Below, piece after piece: positions 36,876-46,378 of a stretch of 48,806 nucleotides of DNA. The position numbers and the translations under genes were made by a program. How positions within the stretch are numbered: the stretch's first letter is position 1; each line of letters opens with the position of its first letter. The notes under the pieces were generated by a model that ran no database searches, was not told the origin of the DNA, and was given only the letters and a program-made list of their open reading frames with translations. This stretch comes from an uncultured Methanobacteriaceae archaeon (GTDB lineage Archaea; Methanobacteriota; Methanobacteria; Methanobacteriales; Methanobacteriaceae), in the NCBI GenBank assembly GCA_947259185.1, contig CAMYKT010000012.1, positions 1 to 48,806 on the forward strand. Reading direction: 5' to 3'.

Positions 36876-37535
36876 ATGGAAAAACGCTACCCCCGGATAT
36901 TATTCCGTAAGAGACTTAAAGAATTGAGGAAAGATGTGGATACCATAGGGCAACTCACCATCAACGCCCATAAAAACGCGGTGAATACCTTTGCCAACTA
37001 TGATAAAAAGAAAGTGGAAGAAGTAATAGCCACCACCCAAGAAATTGATGAAATGGTTTTTAAGCTGGAAAGAAAATGTATTAGTGTCATTGCAGCAGAA
37101 CAACCTGTAGCTGGTGATTTGAGGTTCATAGAAGCATGTATTAAAGTAGGAAGCCACTTAAAAAGGATAGGTCATTTGGCAGCGAATATTGCCAATGCAT
37201 CAGAATACATTAAAGATGAAACTATTCCTCATAAACCCCAGGAAGACCTGAAACACATGGCTGATTTTGTACAGATGATGCTCTCTAAAGGAATTTATGC
37301 CTTTTTAGATCAAAACATGGACATGGCCCGGGAATTAAGACACGATGATGACAAGGTAGATGATTTATTTGATCAGTCCCTGGAGCATATAACCAGCAGT
37401 ATGTTCAAAGATAAGGATTCTATTTCTTATCTGGTGCACCTCTTATTTGTGGCACGTTACATGGAAAGGGTGGCAGATAGGGCAGTGAGTATCGGGGACA
37501 GGACTATCTTTATGATAACCTGTGAAAAACCCTGA
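36876..37535 (+). CDS. phoU: PhoU-family phosphate signalling protein (second of pair)
   Basis: This 219-residue protein has two PhoU domains: AGDLRFIEACIKVGSHLKRIGH, then FVARYMERVADRAVSIGD near the C-terminus. It differs clearly from the first PhoU in the operon. ATG 36876 follows the unknown gene by 1 bp and has AGGAGG within that gene's last codons. It is the last gene of the pst operon. Three PhoU-domain proteins occur within 9 kb, counting the HTH-PhoU at 28789. Confidence 0.92.
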   Translation: MEKRYPRILFRKRLKELRKDVDTIGQLTINAHKNAVNTFANYDKKKVEEVIATTQEIDEMVFKLERKCISVIAAEQPVAGDLRFIEACIKVGSHLKRIGHLAANIANASEYIKDETIPHKPQEDLKHMADFVQMMLSKGIYAFLDQNMDMARELRHDDDKVDDLFDQSLEHITSSMFKDKDSISYLVHLLFVARYMERVADRAVSIGDRTIFMITCEKP

Positions 37536-37565
37536 TTTTTATTTTTCCCTAAAAAATAGAAATTT

Positions 37566-38405
37566 TTAAGGCATCAATCTTTTAGTAGCATGCCTTCCGG
37601 CCCAACACTGAATACATACTCCAATAGGGAGTCCTGCAGTATGTGTATGGGCCGTTTTGATTTTTACATCCAGTGCAGTTGTATTTCCCCCTAAACCCAT
37701 GGGACCAATTCCGGAATCATTAATTTCTTTTAGTATTTCCTGTTCCAGGGAGGCTATTTTTTTATCCGGGTGACGCTTTCCCACCGTACCTAACAATGCC
37801 TTTTTAGCCATTTTCATGGCCAGATCAGAAGATCCACCAATTCCCACCCCTACTATTACCGGAGGGCAGGGTTTTCCCTGGGCAGTAATTACGGTATCCA
37901 CCACAAATTTTTTTACTCCTTCTATCCCTTCACCCGGCAGGGCCATTTTAAGGGCATTATTATTTTCAGAACCAAAACCCTTGGGAAATACGGTAAATTC
38001 CAGATAATCCCCATCCACTATCTCCACATCCACCTGGGGAATGTTTTCACCGGTATTATCTCCCGTATTTTCTCGATTTAAAGGATGCACCACATTGGGC
38101 CTTAAAGGAATTTCATGGGTTGCTTTTCTTACCCCCTCTCTAATTCCTTCAATCAGGTTTTCCACCGGCACATTGCCCAGTTTTACAAAAATTATAGGTA
38201 AACCAGTATCCTGACACATGGGTATTTCCATTTCCTCAGCTGATTTAATATTATCTAAAATTGCTTTTAGATTCAGTTTTCCCATTTCGGTGGTTTCATC
38301 ATGATATGCCTTTTTTAAAGCATGTTTAACATCATCAGGAAGCTTAATGACTGCTTCTTTAAAGAGTTCAAATATGGTTTCTTCTATCTCTTTTTGGGTA
38401 ATCAT
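37566..38405 (-). CDS. Class I fumarate hydratase alpha subunit (fumarase/tartrate dehydratase type)
   Basis: This is the N-terminal iron-sulfur half of a two-subunit class I fumarase, which hydrates fumarate to malate. From ATG 38405 it has 279 residues, with AGGTG upstream; GTG 38414 is an alternative three codons longer. CQDTGLPIIF carries one cluster Cys, and GLGGNTTALDVKIKTAHTH has the conserved region that follows the GxGGxxT motif, with CIQCWAGRHA near the end. The beta subunit is not in the window. The gene is the last minus-strand gene after the por operon and shares its direction, though a 140-bp gap suggests its own promoter. Confidence 0.9.
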   Translation of the reverse strand: MITQKEIEETIFELFKEAVIKLPDDVKHALKKAYHDETTEMGKLNLKAILDNIKSAEEMEIPMCQDTGLPIIFVKLGNVPVENLIEGIREGVRKATHEIPLRPNVVHPLNRENTGDNTGENIPQVDVEIVDGDYLEFTVFPKGFGSENNNALKMALPGEGIEGVKKFVVDTVITAQGKPCPPVIVGVGIGGSSDLAMKMAKKALLGTVGKRHPDKKIASLEQEILKEINDSGIGPMGLGGNTTALDVKIKTAHTHTAGLPIGVCIQCWAGRHATKRLMP

Positions 38406-38554
38406 GAATAACACCTGTACATTTTAAATAAATTCATAATGGATATTTGGTAAACATACTAAAAAGTAGTGGGGTGGGTATATTAGTATATAGGGAATAT
38501 TAATTCAATGGAAAAATTAAAAAAAAATAAAGGATTAAAGCTTTTAGGCAGAAT

Positions 38555-38986
38555 TTAATGCTTCATAATGCCTTTTAGACGCTCTAATTCCTGAGTAATT
38601 TTCTCTCGTTTTTCTGAGATTATTTTTTCAGAATCAACAAGTAAGGCCTTAGTAGGACAACTTAAAACGCAGCATGGTTCTTCTAGATCAATACAAAGGT
38701 CACATTTACTTGCTATGCCTTTTTCATCCATGGTTACTGCCCCTATGGGACAGGCATCACGGCAAAGTCCACAACCAATACATTTATCTTCCAGAATTAC
38801 TATGGCTCCATCTGCTTCAGTTATAGCTTCTTCGGGACATATATTCAGGCAGGGTGCTTTTTCAGGAGCACAATGCATGCAAAAGATAGGCACACCATTG
38901 ATAACTCTAATGGCATTTTGAGGGCAATTACGCTCACATTTCATGCATTCGTTACATAATTCTGGCCTTGAAACTAATTCTTTCAT
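38555..38986 (-). CDS. porF: POR-associated polyferredoxin (PorF-like)
   Basis: This 143-residue protein carries four 4Fe-4S motifs: CNECMKCERNCP, CMHCAPEKAPCLNICP, CIGCGLCRDACP and CDLCIDLEEPCCVLSCP. It matches the PorF-type extra subunit found after porB in Methanobacteriales and Methanococcales; in Methanococcus maripaludis these proteins affect pyruvate oxidoreductase function. It ends the por operon, 10 bp after porE. Its paralogues are porE and the CODH-linked ferredoxin at 20311. Confidence 0.88.
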   Translation of the reverse strand: MKELVSRPELCNECMKCERNCPQNAIRVINGVPIFCMHCAPEKAPCLNICPEEAITEADGAIVILEDKCIGCGLCRDACPIGAVTMDEKGIASKCDLCIDLEEPCCVLSCPTKALLVDSEKIISEKREKITQELERLKGIMKH

Positions 38987-38996
38987 GCTGTGTCTC

Positions 38997-39491
38997 CTAT
39001 TGGAATACTTTCTTTGCCCGGGATTTGGCAGTTAACAGGGTCATAATATCCGAACCCTTTTTAGTTTTTTTACCAATTCCAGACATCTTAGCAATGTGTT
39101 GTTCTTGTTTTTCAATCTTAAGTTTTTCTGTATCTATAATAGAAATAGCTCTCTGGGAACATGCTTTTATACATGCCGGGGTATCCAGATCAGGACACTG
39201 GTGACATTTTTGTGCTTTGCGATCTTCCATTACCACTGCACCAAAGGGACATACTAACATGCACAGCCCACAGCCAATACATTTTTCAGGTAATACGTCC
39301 TTGTCTTGAATGGCATCAGTAGGGCATATAGTTTTACAGGGAGCATCCTCGCATTGTTGACAAATTATAGGATAGTAAGCTCCTCCTATTTCCCGAATCA
39401 TTATTCTGGATGCTCCGTGAAGTTTTGCACATGCTTCTTCACAGTCCATACATCCATCACATAAATCGGGTTGAATTATTAATTTATCCAA
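38997..39491 (-). CDS. porE: POR-associated polyferredoxin (PorE-like)
   Basis: This 164-residue protein carries four 4Fe-4S motifs: CDGCMDCEEACAK, CQQCEDAPCKTICP, CIGCGLCMLVCP and CHQCPDLDTPACIKAC. The C-terminal 40 residues are basic and lack cysteines. It is related to PorF and probably transfers electrons to or from pyruvate:ferredoxin oxidoreductase. It follows porB by 12 bp. Confidence 0.88.
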   Translation of the reverse strand: MDKLIIQPDLCDGCMDCEEACAKLHGASRIMIREIGGAYYPIICQQCEDAPCKTICPTDAIQDKDVLPEKCIGCGLCMLVCPFGAVVMEDRKAQKCHQCPDLDTPACIKACSQRAISIIDTEKLKIEKQEQHIAKMSGIGKKTKKGSDIMTLLTAKSRAKKVFQ

Positions 39492-39503
39492 GGTCTATCC
39501 CCC

Positions 39504-40370
39504 TTATATTTTCAACTCAGCACACATCTTGTCCACATATTGCTGTATTTTTTCTTTTTCATCGTCTGCAAGGTGCTTAAATCTTTTTTGAGCTTCCAGA
39601 TATTCATTAACAGGTTTTCTTTGCATAGGCCGATAAGTTACTTTAAACTCACCATCCACTATCTCATAAAGAATCCATGAACCGGTTTCTACAGCTAAAC
39701 GGCCTAATTCAATAGTTTTAGAAGTATCAAAACCCCATCCGGTGGTACATGGTTGGTGTAAATGGATGTATGCAGGTCCTTCAACTTCTGATGCTTTTTT
39801 AACCTTTTTCATAAAATCTTCGGGATAAGATATGGAGGCGGTGGCTACATAAGGAACTCCATGGGCAGCCATAATCATAGGGATATTTTTCTTTGGTTTA
39901 TTTTCCCCAAAACTCTCTTTACCATGTGGTGAAGTAGTAGTGGAGGCACCGTAAGGAGTTGCACCACTTCTCTGGATCCCGGTATTCATGTAAGCTTCGT
40001 TATCATAACAGATGTAGATGAGGTTATGTCCTCTTTCCATAGCACCGGATAATGCCTGCATACCAATATCTGCAGTACCTCCGTCTCCAGCAAAGACTAC
40101 CACATTAACGTCTTCTTTTCCCTGTGCTTTAAGGGCTCTTTCTACCCCCGAAGCCACTGCCCCTGCATTTTCAAAGGCTACATGTATCCACGGAATTTCC
40201 CAGGCTGTTTCTGGATAGGGAGTGGTAATAACTTCCAAACAGCCGGTAGGTGAAATAGCCACCGTATTTTTTCCCAGCATTTTAAGTGCTAACCTGACAC
40301 CAACAGTGGCACCACATCCGGCACATCCCCGGTGACCCGGGGCAAGGAATTCTTCTTCAGGTATTTTCAT
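39504..40370 (-). CDS. porB: Pyruvate:ferredoxin oxidoreductase beta subunit
   Basis: PorB carries thiamine diphosphate and the 4Fe-4S cluster of POR. The 288 residues include GCAGCGATVGVRLALK near the N-terminus, with cluster Cys and TPP contacts, and FAGDGGTADIGMQALSGAMERGHN, where GDG..N-type residues bind TPP/Mg. The Cys near HQPCTTGWGFD supplies another cluster ligand. ATG 40370 lies 2 bp after porA's stop. Confidence 0.95.
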   Translation of the reverse strand: MKIPEEEFLAPGHRGCAGCGATVGVRLALKMLGKNTVAISPTGCLEVITTPYPETAWEIPWIHVAFENAGAVASGVERALKAQGKEDVNVVVFAGDGGTADIGMQALSGAMERGHNLIYICYDNEAYMNTGIQRSGATPYGASTTTSPHGKESFGENKPKKNIPMIMAAHGVPYVATASISYPEDFMKKVKKASEVEGPAYIHLHQPCTTGWGFDTSKTIELGRLAVETGSWILYEIVDGEFKVTYRPMQRKPVNEYLEAQKRFKHLADDEKEKIQQYVDKMCAELKI

Positions 40371-40372
40371 TT

Positions 40373-41521
40373 TTAGACTTCCTCCTTTAGTCCAATCCAG
40401 GTTATTTCTTTAGTCGGATTACGAGTCTTATTTACGATATCCTCAATATGTTCAGGAGTAATGTCTCTACCTCCTAATCCTACAATGAATCCACAACTTT
40501 CCACATCAATGTTGGCTTTAATTTCGGTGTAAAGAGCACCACCCATTCCAAAGCTGATATTTTTGTCTAAAACAGCCACGCGGTCTGCATTTTTTACAGC
40601 TTCGTATATTTCCTTTTTAGGGAAAGGCCGATAATTTCTTACTTTTAAAAGACCTACTTTTTCGCCCCGGCCTCTCATATCATCCACAACATCTCTAATG
40701 GTACTGCATATGGATCCCATAGCAATTAAAATAATTTCTGCTCCTTCACAACGGTACTGCTCTACAACAGAATAGTCACGACCAAAAATTTCACTGAATT
40801 CCTGGTTAACCTTTTCAATGACCTTCTTAGATTTTTCCATGGCCACTTCCGTCTGATATCGGGCTTCCATGTAATAATTGGGATCGGTGAAGGTACCTAA
40901 AGAACGCGGATTTTCCGGGTCCAGGAATGATTCTTGAGGTTGATATTCAGGTAAAAAGCTATCTACTAATTCCTGGGAAGGTATATCCACTGGCTCCACA
41001 GTATGGGTCAGAATAAAACCATCCAAGCACACCATGCTGGGTAAAAGAACATCTTTGTCTTCTGAAATTCTGTAACACCTCAGTATGGAATCCAAAGCTT
41101 CTTGCCCATTCTCCACATAAATCTGCATCCATCCCGTATCTCTCTGGGATATGGAGTCCTGATGATCATTCCATATGCTTAAAGGAGCGGCTAAAGAACG
41201 ATTAGCATTGGCCATTACAATGGGGTTTCTTAAACCTGCTGCGGCAAAGAGGATTTCATGCATCAATGCTAAACCCTGGGATGAAGTGGCGGTAAATACT
41301 CTTACTCCTGTTCCAGAAGCACCCACAGCGGCACTTATGGCGCTGTGCTCTGATTCGACCATTATGTATTCTGAGTCGAGATCCCCATCTGCCACAAATT
41401 TGGCCAGATATTCCGATATGGAGGTTTGGGGGGTTATAGGGTAAACGGGAATAACTTGAGGTTTGGCCAGTTTTGCTGCATGGGATACAGCATTGTTGGC
41501 GGAAATAACTTTAACAACCAT
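40373..41521 (-). CDS. porA: Pyruvate:ferredoxin oxidoreductase alpha subunit
   Basis: PorA binds pyruvate and part of TPP. It has 382 residues. YPITPQTSISEYLAKF near residue 27 carries the conserved Thr that contacts pyruvate, and SEHSAISAAVGASGTGVRVFTATSSQGLALM is the PP-like region that follows. Near the C-terminus comes VAVLDKNISFGMGGALYTEI. Its ATG overlaps the TAA of porD by one base (TAATG), giving tight coupling. In autotrophy it works in the direction of pyruvate synthesis. Confidence 0.95.
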   Translation of the reverse strand: MVVKVISANNAVSHAAKLAKPQVIPVYPITPQTSISEYLAKFVADGDLDSEYIMVESEHSAISAAVGASGTGVRVFTATSSQGLALMHEILFAAAGLRNPIVMANANRSLAAPLSIWNDHQDSISQRDTGWMQIYVENGQEALDSILRCYRISEDKDVLLPSMVCLDGFILTHTVEPVDIPSQELVDSFLPEYQPQESFLDPENPRSLGTFTDPNYYMEARYQTEVAMEKSKKVIEKVNQEFSEIFGRDYSVVEQYRCEGAEIILIAMGSICSTIRDVVDDMRGRGEKVGLLKVRNYRPFPKKEIYEAVKNADRVAVLDKNISFGMGGALYTEIKANIDVESCGFIVGLGGRDITPEHIEDIVNKTRNPTKEITWIGLKEEV

Positions 41522-41772
41522 TATTCTCTCTCCATTTTAATGGCTTTTACCGGGCATTCTACTTCACATATGCCACAGCCTTTACAGTAGTCATAATCTA
41601 TATCATAATCTTTGTTAATACAACCTTCTGGACAAAAAAGGACACAGTTATCACATTCGATACATTTTTCTTTATCCAGTATGGGTTTAAAAGTTCTCCA
41701 GCTTCCTGTCTTGTTGATTCTGGTACTTCCCGGTTGCTTAACAGTTCCTCCGATGGAATCCATACTAATCAC
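41521..41772 (-). CDS. porD: Pyruvate:ferredoxin oxidoreductase delta subunit (ferredoxin)
   Basis: PorD is the two-cluster ferredoxin subunit of POR. The 83 residues contain CIECDNCVLFCPEGC and CKGCGICEVECPVKA, the two CxxCxxCxxxCP motifs. It lies between porC and porA, separated by 15 bp from porC. Family length matches. Confidence 0.95.
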   Translation of the reverse strand: MISMDSIGGTVKQPGSTRINKTGSWRTFKPILDKEKCIECDNCVLFCPEGCINKDYDIDYDYCKGCGICEVECPVKAIKMERE

Positions 41773-41787
41773 CTTTATTATTATAAT

Positions 41788-42318
41788 TTATTTAACTATA
41801 TGTTCATAAGCTGATTTAGCGGCATCAGCATTCTTCTCCCCTATCCTTCCGGGGAAGGTTTCTTTTATAATCTTCACAATTGAATCCAGAGTTACTTCAC
41901 CGGTTGCACCTGCAAAAGCTCCTAACATGACGGTATTTACTATGGGGAGCCCTAATTTTTCTAAGGCTATGCTGGTAGCATCTATGATTTCTGTTTTAGC
42001 TACTGGATTTGATGGAGCTTCTTTATTTGTGTTTAAGATTACCTTTCCTCCATTTTCAATTCCAGAATACACTTCTGCAACTTCTAAAAGACCATCATCC
42101 AGTACTACAACGTAATTTGGATTATAAACTTGATATCTTCTTCTTATAGGTTTATCATCAATTCTGGTGAATGCCATGACAGGAGCGCCCCGCCTTTCGA
42201 CGCCGAAAAAAGGAAAAGCTTGTGTATATTTTCCATCTTCAAAAGCAGCCTTTGCTAGAATCTCAGCTGCTGTAACGGCACCTTGCCCGCCACGTCCGTG
42301 AAATCGAATTTCGATCAT
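41788..42318 (-). CDS. porC: Pyruvate:ferredoxin oxidoreductase gamma subunit
   Basis: PorC is the gamma subunit that binds CoA in POR. The 176 residues begin [22 protein letters not shown], the family signature, followed by [20 protein letters not shown]. It is the first gene of the operon porC-porD-porA-porB-porE-porF. GGAGGTAAAAA precedes the ATG. A strong TATA-like region stands 35-50 bp upstream. Confidence 0.96.
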
Positions 42319-42320
42319 TT

Positions 42321-42385
<65 letters not shown>

Positions 42386-42406
42386 TTTTAGTATAGAGGC
42401 ATAGTT

Positions 42407-43981
42407 ATGAAAGTTCTGATAATCACTGGAAAATTAGCTAGCCAGGTAGTAAAGAAAGTATCTGCGCGTTCTAAGCAAAATGTAGAGATACACGTAGCCA
42501 ATACTCCCATAGCTGCTTTTTTAACTCCTAAAAAAATAATTAATGAGCTTAATTCCCGAATAGATCTGAATCTTGATGATATAGATATTATAATTATCCC
42601 GGGACTTATAAGAAAAGATGCCACCTATATCCAGGAAAAAACAGGCATCCCTTCATTTAAAGGCCCTACTGATGCGGCTGATTTGGATATTGTCCTGGAT
42701 TTACTGGAAGAACTGGAATTATCTCCCAAAACTTCAGCTGATAAACTAATTGAAGAAGAACAAAGAAGAAAAGCTTTGGAATTTATAGAAAACTTTGAAA
42801 AAGATGAAAATTTAATAAAAAAGCTCTTAAAAAAAGATGAAAATATTCTGGTGGGCCAGCTCCCGGTGGGAGAAGATTTTCCCATGAGAGTGCTGGCAGA
42901 AATAGCCAACGCTCCTCTACTCTCTAAGGATGAATTAATAAAAAGAGCTGAATATTTTGTTAAATCCGGTGCAGACATGGTTGATTTAGGTATGGTAGCA
43001 GGAGAAAACCTATCATCTAAAATACCGGGAATGGTATCTTTAGTAAAAGAACATCTGGGTGATATCCCGCTGAGTATAGATTCCCTTAACCCCCGGGAAA
43101 TAGAAGTCGCTGTTAATTGCGGGGTGGATATGGTACTCAGTCTGGATCATGGTAATTATGAAGAGTTATTACCTCTCCTGAAGGAAAAAGAAATCCCAGC
43201 TGTAATATTACCTACAGATTATAAGCGGGGATGGGTACCGGAAACAGTAGAAGAGAGGATTGATTCTTTAATTGATCTTAAAAAGAAATGTAAAGGCATA
43301 GATGTGATTGCTGATTTGATTCTTGATCCTCTGAATAGTAGCAGTATAGTTGATTCCATCCGGGCCATGGACGATTTTTACCATAAAGAGAAATGTCCCT
43401 TATTTTTTGGGATAGGAAACGTCACAGAACTTTTAGATACAGATTCAGTGGGTGTTAATGCTCTTTTATCTGGAATATCCATGGAGTTAGGTGCCAGTAT
43501 ATTATTTACACCAGAAGAGAGTGGTAAAACTAAAGGAAGTGTTTATGAACTGGCAGTATCCTCAAAAATGATGTTTTTGGCTAAAAACAGGGATTCTGTT
43601 CCTAAAGACCTGGGTATTAACCTGGTATTTTTCAAAGATAAAAGAAAGGGAGAAAAAGTTCGGGAAAACTTAATGGTTCCTGTAATTAAAGCCATGGAAG
43701 ATAATAAATTTAGGCAGGATCCAGCTGGAAGTTTTAAGATAATGGTAGATGACGGTCAAATTAAAGTGGTTCACTACTTAGACACCGAACCTACCCTGGC
43801 CCTGATAGGTGAAAACGCTAAAATTTTATATGAAAATATATTGGGGCGCAATCTGGTCTCAAATTTAGAACATGCAGCATATCTGGGATCTGAACTTCAA
43901 AAGGCCGAAATAGCTTTAATAACTGGTAAAAATTATATTCAGGACTTCGAATTATTCAAAAAACCATTTCTATTACATTAA
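42407..43981 (+). CDS. Dihydropteroate synthase-related protein
   Basis: The 524-residue protein has a central pterin-binding TIM-barrel like dihydropteroate synthase: PMRVLAEIANAP, SGADMVDLGMVAGE and IPLSIDSLNPREIEVAVNCG fit its beta-strand segments. The N-terminal 160 residues and C-terminal 120 residues are not found in bacterial FolP. Proteins of this kind occur in methanogens and in bacteria that use tetrahydromethanopterin, and a role in methanopterin or related pterin metabolism is widely suspected but not established. The start has GAGG upstream. It stands alone, divergent from porC. Confidence 0.8.
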   Translation: MKVLIITGKLASQVVKKVSARSKQNVEIHVANTPIAAFLTPKKIINELNSRIDLNLDDIDIIIIPGLIRKDATYIQEKTGIPSFKGPTDAADLDIVLDLLEELELSPKTSADKLIEEEQRRKALEFIENFEKDENLIKKLLKKDENILVGQLPVGEDFPMRVLAEIANAPLLSKDELIKRAEYFVKSGADMVDLGMVAGENLSSKIPGMVSLVKEHLGDIPLSIDSLNPREIEVAVNCGVDMVLSLDHGNYEELLPLLKEKEIPAVILPTDYKRGWVPETVEERIDSLIDLKKKCKGIDVIADLILDPLNSSSIVDSIRAMDDFYHKEKCPLFFGIGNVTELLDTDSVGVNALLSGISMELGASILFTPEESGKTKGSVYELAVSSKMMFLAKNRDSVPKDLGINLVFFKDKRKGEKVRENLMVPVIKAMEDNKFRQDPAGSFKIMVDDGQIKVVHYLDTEPTLALIGENAKILYENILGRNLVSNLEHAAYLGSELQKAEIALITGKNYIQDFELFKKPFLLH

Positions 43982-44122
43982 GCCATGCTAAATGCCTTAG
44001 ATCATTAATTCACCACTTCATATTTTTAATTCAACATAACTATTAATTTAATATAAGGCGGCTGTTACCTTAAAACTTGAAAATAGGGATGTTTTACAAT
44101 AACCATCCCCTGGAGACTAATA

Positions 44123-45052
44123 ATGAATTGCACCAAATGCGGTAAAAAAGAGGTAATGATGGAGAGGAAACACTCCGGTCAGAGGCTATGCCCGGAATGC
44201 TTTATTTCAGGAATCCAAAAAAAGGTTCTAAAAGATATCCGCAAATATGGCCTTATTGAAAAAGGGGATAATGTTATGGTGGCCTTATCTGGAGGCAAAG
44301 ACAGTGTCATGCTACTGGATATTTTAAGCTCCCTTCAAAATAGAGGAATAATTGATTTGATGGCTGTTACCATTGATGAAGGAATTCAAGGATATCGTCA
44401 GGACGGAATAAAAATTGCAGAAAATCATGCCCGCCGGCTGGGGATTGAACACCGGGTTGTAAGTTTTAAAGAATACTTTAATATATCTCTGGATGAAATA
44501 ATGGCCCTTCCCTTTCCCCGGGGAGCCTGTACTTACTGCGGAGTTTTCCGGCGATGGCTTATAAATAGAACTGCGCGAGAAATGGGTGCCACTAAAATTG
44601 CCACCGGACATAACCTGGATGATGAAACCCAGTCCATTATGATGAACTATCTGGAAGGAAACATTGAAAACCTCAGGAGAATTGGTCCCCGTTCCCATCC
44701 TAAAAGTGATAAGTTCATTGTCAAAATCAAACCATTAGGTGAAATTCCGGAAAGGGAGGTGGGATTATATGTGGTGGCCAAAGGACTGGAAGTACATTTT
44801 GCTGGATGTCCTTACTCCCAGGAATCATTCCGGGCTGAAATCGGGGAAATTATAAAAAATTTATCAAAAAACCATCCCACCATAATGTATTCTACTTTAC
44901 GCGGATTCCATAAGATAAAAACCGCCCTTAAAAAGGAAGATTCCCGAAATTTCACCATGGATAATTGCATAAAATGTGGAGAACCATCTGCACAGGAACT
45001 TTGCCGGGCCTGTGTATTCTGTGAAGAACTGGAAAAGAAAAAAACTCATTAA
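44123..45052 (+). CDS. ttuA: tRNA 2-thiouridine synthetase, TtuA/Ncs6 family
   Basis: The enzyme adenylates and thiolates tRNA uridine. The 309 residues have an N-terminal zinc finger (Cys 3, 6, 23, 26), a PP-loop LSGGKDSVMLLD near residue 56, CTYCGVFRR near 137 with the conserved Cys, a downstream AGCPYSQESFR with the second Cys, and a C-terminal zinc finger CIKCGEPSAQELCRAC. This matches TtuA, with the two catalytic Cys that hold a 4Fe-4S cluster. The tRNA position (34 or 54) is not decided by sequence. The sulfur-carrier gene follows 127 bp later. Confidence 0.92.
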   Translation: MNCTKCGKKEVMMERKHSGQRLCPECFISGIQKKVLKDIRKYGLIEKGDNVMVALSGGKDSVMLLDILSSLQNRGIIDLMAVTIDEGIQGYRQDGIKIAENHARRLGIEHRVVSFKEYFNISLDEIMALPFPRGACTYCGVFRRWLINRTAREMGATKIATGHNLDDETQSIMMNYLEGNIENLRRIGPRSHPKSDKFIVKIKPLGEIPEREVGLYVVAKGLEVHFAGCPYSQESFRAEIGEIIKNLSKNHPTIMYSTLRGFHKIKTALKKEDSRNFTMDNCIKCGEPSAQELCRACVFCEELEKKKTH

Positions 45053-45179
45053 ATTACAACAGGGCACGTGATCTTCATAAAGAGAGTATAATGCTCAAAA
45101 GGTGAATAAGCAAGTTAACATTTAAGTTACCATACCGTTAAATTTCATTAATTACTGGTAATTAGTAGAGAGGATAAGA

Positions 45180-45380
45180 ATGAAATTTACTCTTATAAAT
45201 AATAAAAAAACAGAACAACTTTCATTTAAAAATAACTTAACCATAAAAGAATTACTGGATCAAATTGAAAAACCATTAGAAACAGTTGTAATTAAAAAAA
45301 ATGGTCAGATTGTGCTGGAAGATGAGATAATTCAGGAAGGAGATACTATTGAGGTTATCCAGATAATTTATGGGGGATAA
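45180..45380 (+). CDS. Ubiquitin-like sulfur carrier (ThiS/MoaD/TtuB family)
   Basis: A 66-residue beta-grasp protein ends in YGG, the diglycine needed for adenylation and thiocarboxylation. IKKNGQIVLEDEIIQEGDTIEVIQIIYGG (read in parts) matches ThiS/MoaD proteins. Its closeness to ttuA makes it a candidate sulfur donor for tRNA thiolation, like TtuB. It could also serve ThiS or MoaD roles. No adenylating E1-like gene is in the window. Confidence 0.88.
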   Translation: MKFTLINNKKTEQLSFKNNLTIKELLDQIEKPLETVVIKKNGQIVLEDEIIQEGDTIEVIQIIYGG

Positions 45381-45454
45381 CTTTTGATTCTGATGTTATC
45401 AGGATTATTTTATTTTAAATTAATTAGATACACTGGATATCGGGAGTTATAAAT

Positions 45455-46315
45455 ATGAAAGTTTACTATGAGTGTGCTTCCTGTTTTTTACGACAGTCCA
45501 GAGAAGCTCTGGAACTGGCCACAGATGATGAAAACTTAAAAATAGAAATCACAGAAAAGATCATTAAATTACTATCAGAAGAATTCAAAAAAGGCGCACC
45601 ATCCAATGTAATCGGAACCAGGATGCATCGCCTGATAAAGGATTTGAGTGGGAATCCTGATCCCTATTTACAGGAGAAAAAAAGAGGAAATCGTATAGCT
45701 GAAAAATTCCAGGAAGAGGTTGGTTATTTACTAAAAAAGGATTCTTCTTTAATAAATTATATTAAAGTCGCCATTGCAGGTAATTTACTGGATTTTGCTG
45801 CTATGGGAGTAAATTTTGACCCTTCAGCAGTGATATTAGAAAAAATTGCAGAGCCCTTAATAATAGACCATAGCTCTTATCTGGAAGAGGCCTTACATGA
45901 AGCGAACTCCTTACTCTATCTGGCAGATAATGCTGGTGAAATTGTTTTTGATAAAATGCTCCTGGAAAAACTACTAGAATACAATCTGGATATAACAGTA
46001 GCAGTCAAAGAAAAACCTATCCTCAATGACGCCACCATGGAAGATGCCCTGGAAATCGGTCTGGACCGAATGGTCAAAGTGATTAGTACCGGAACCGATT
46101 CAGTTGGCATAATTTATTCTCAAATTTCTCCAGAATTTAAGGAATTGGTGGATGGGGCAGAACTTATAATCTCCAAGGGCATGGGGAACTATGAAGGACT
46201 TACCGAAATGGAACTGGGAGAAAAAAAAGTATTCTGTCTTTTAAATGTAAAGTGCAGTGCTATTTCCAGGGATATAGGGGCCGAAGAAGGCTCTGCAGTG
46301 GTTTTGAAACTTTAA
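45455..46315 (+). CDS. DUF89 (ARMT1-type) metal-dependent phosphatase
   Basis: The 286-residue protein begins MKVYYECASCFLRQSREAL, with the CxxC seen in archaeal DUF89 members. Later LYLADNAGEIVFDKML gives the D-N-x-G-E metal-binding motif near 158, KPILNDATMEDA follows, and SKGMGNYEGL contains the conserved GxGNxE. DUF89 proteins are damage-control phosphatases that remove harmful sugar-phosphate or nucleotide by-products; which compound is handled here is unknown. It is 74 bp after the sulfur carrier. Confidence 0.88.
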   Translation: MKVYYECASCFLRQSREALELATDDENLKIEITEKIIKLLSEEFKKGAPSNVIGTRMHRLIKDLSGNPDPYLQEKKRGNRIAEKFQEEVGYLLKKDSSLINYIKVAIAGNLLDFAAMGVNFDPSAVILEKIAEPLIIDHSSYLEEALHEANSLLYLADNAGEIVFDKMLLEKLLEYNLDITVAVKEKPILNDATMEDALEIGLDRMVKVISTGTDSVGIIYSQISPEFKELVDGAELIISKGMGNYEGLTEMELGEKKVFCLLNVKCSAISRDIGAEEGSAVVLKL

Positions 46316-46378
46316 GTGAATTAATTTTTTATTAGTATAATGCAAAACTTAAATTAAGAGAATATTCTAAGAGTTATC

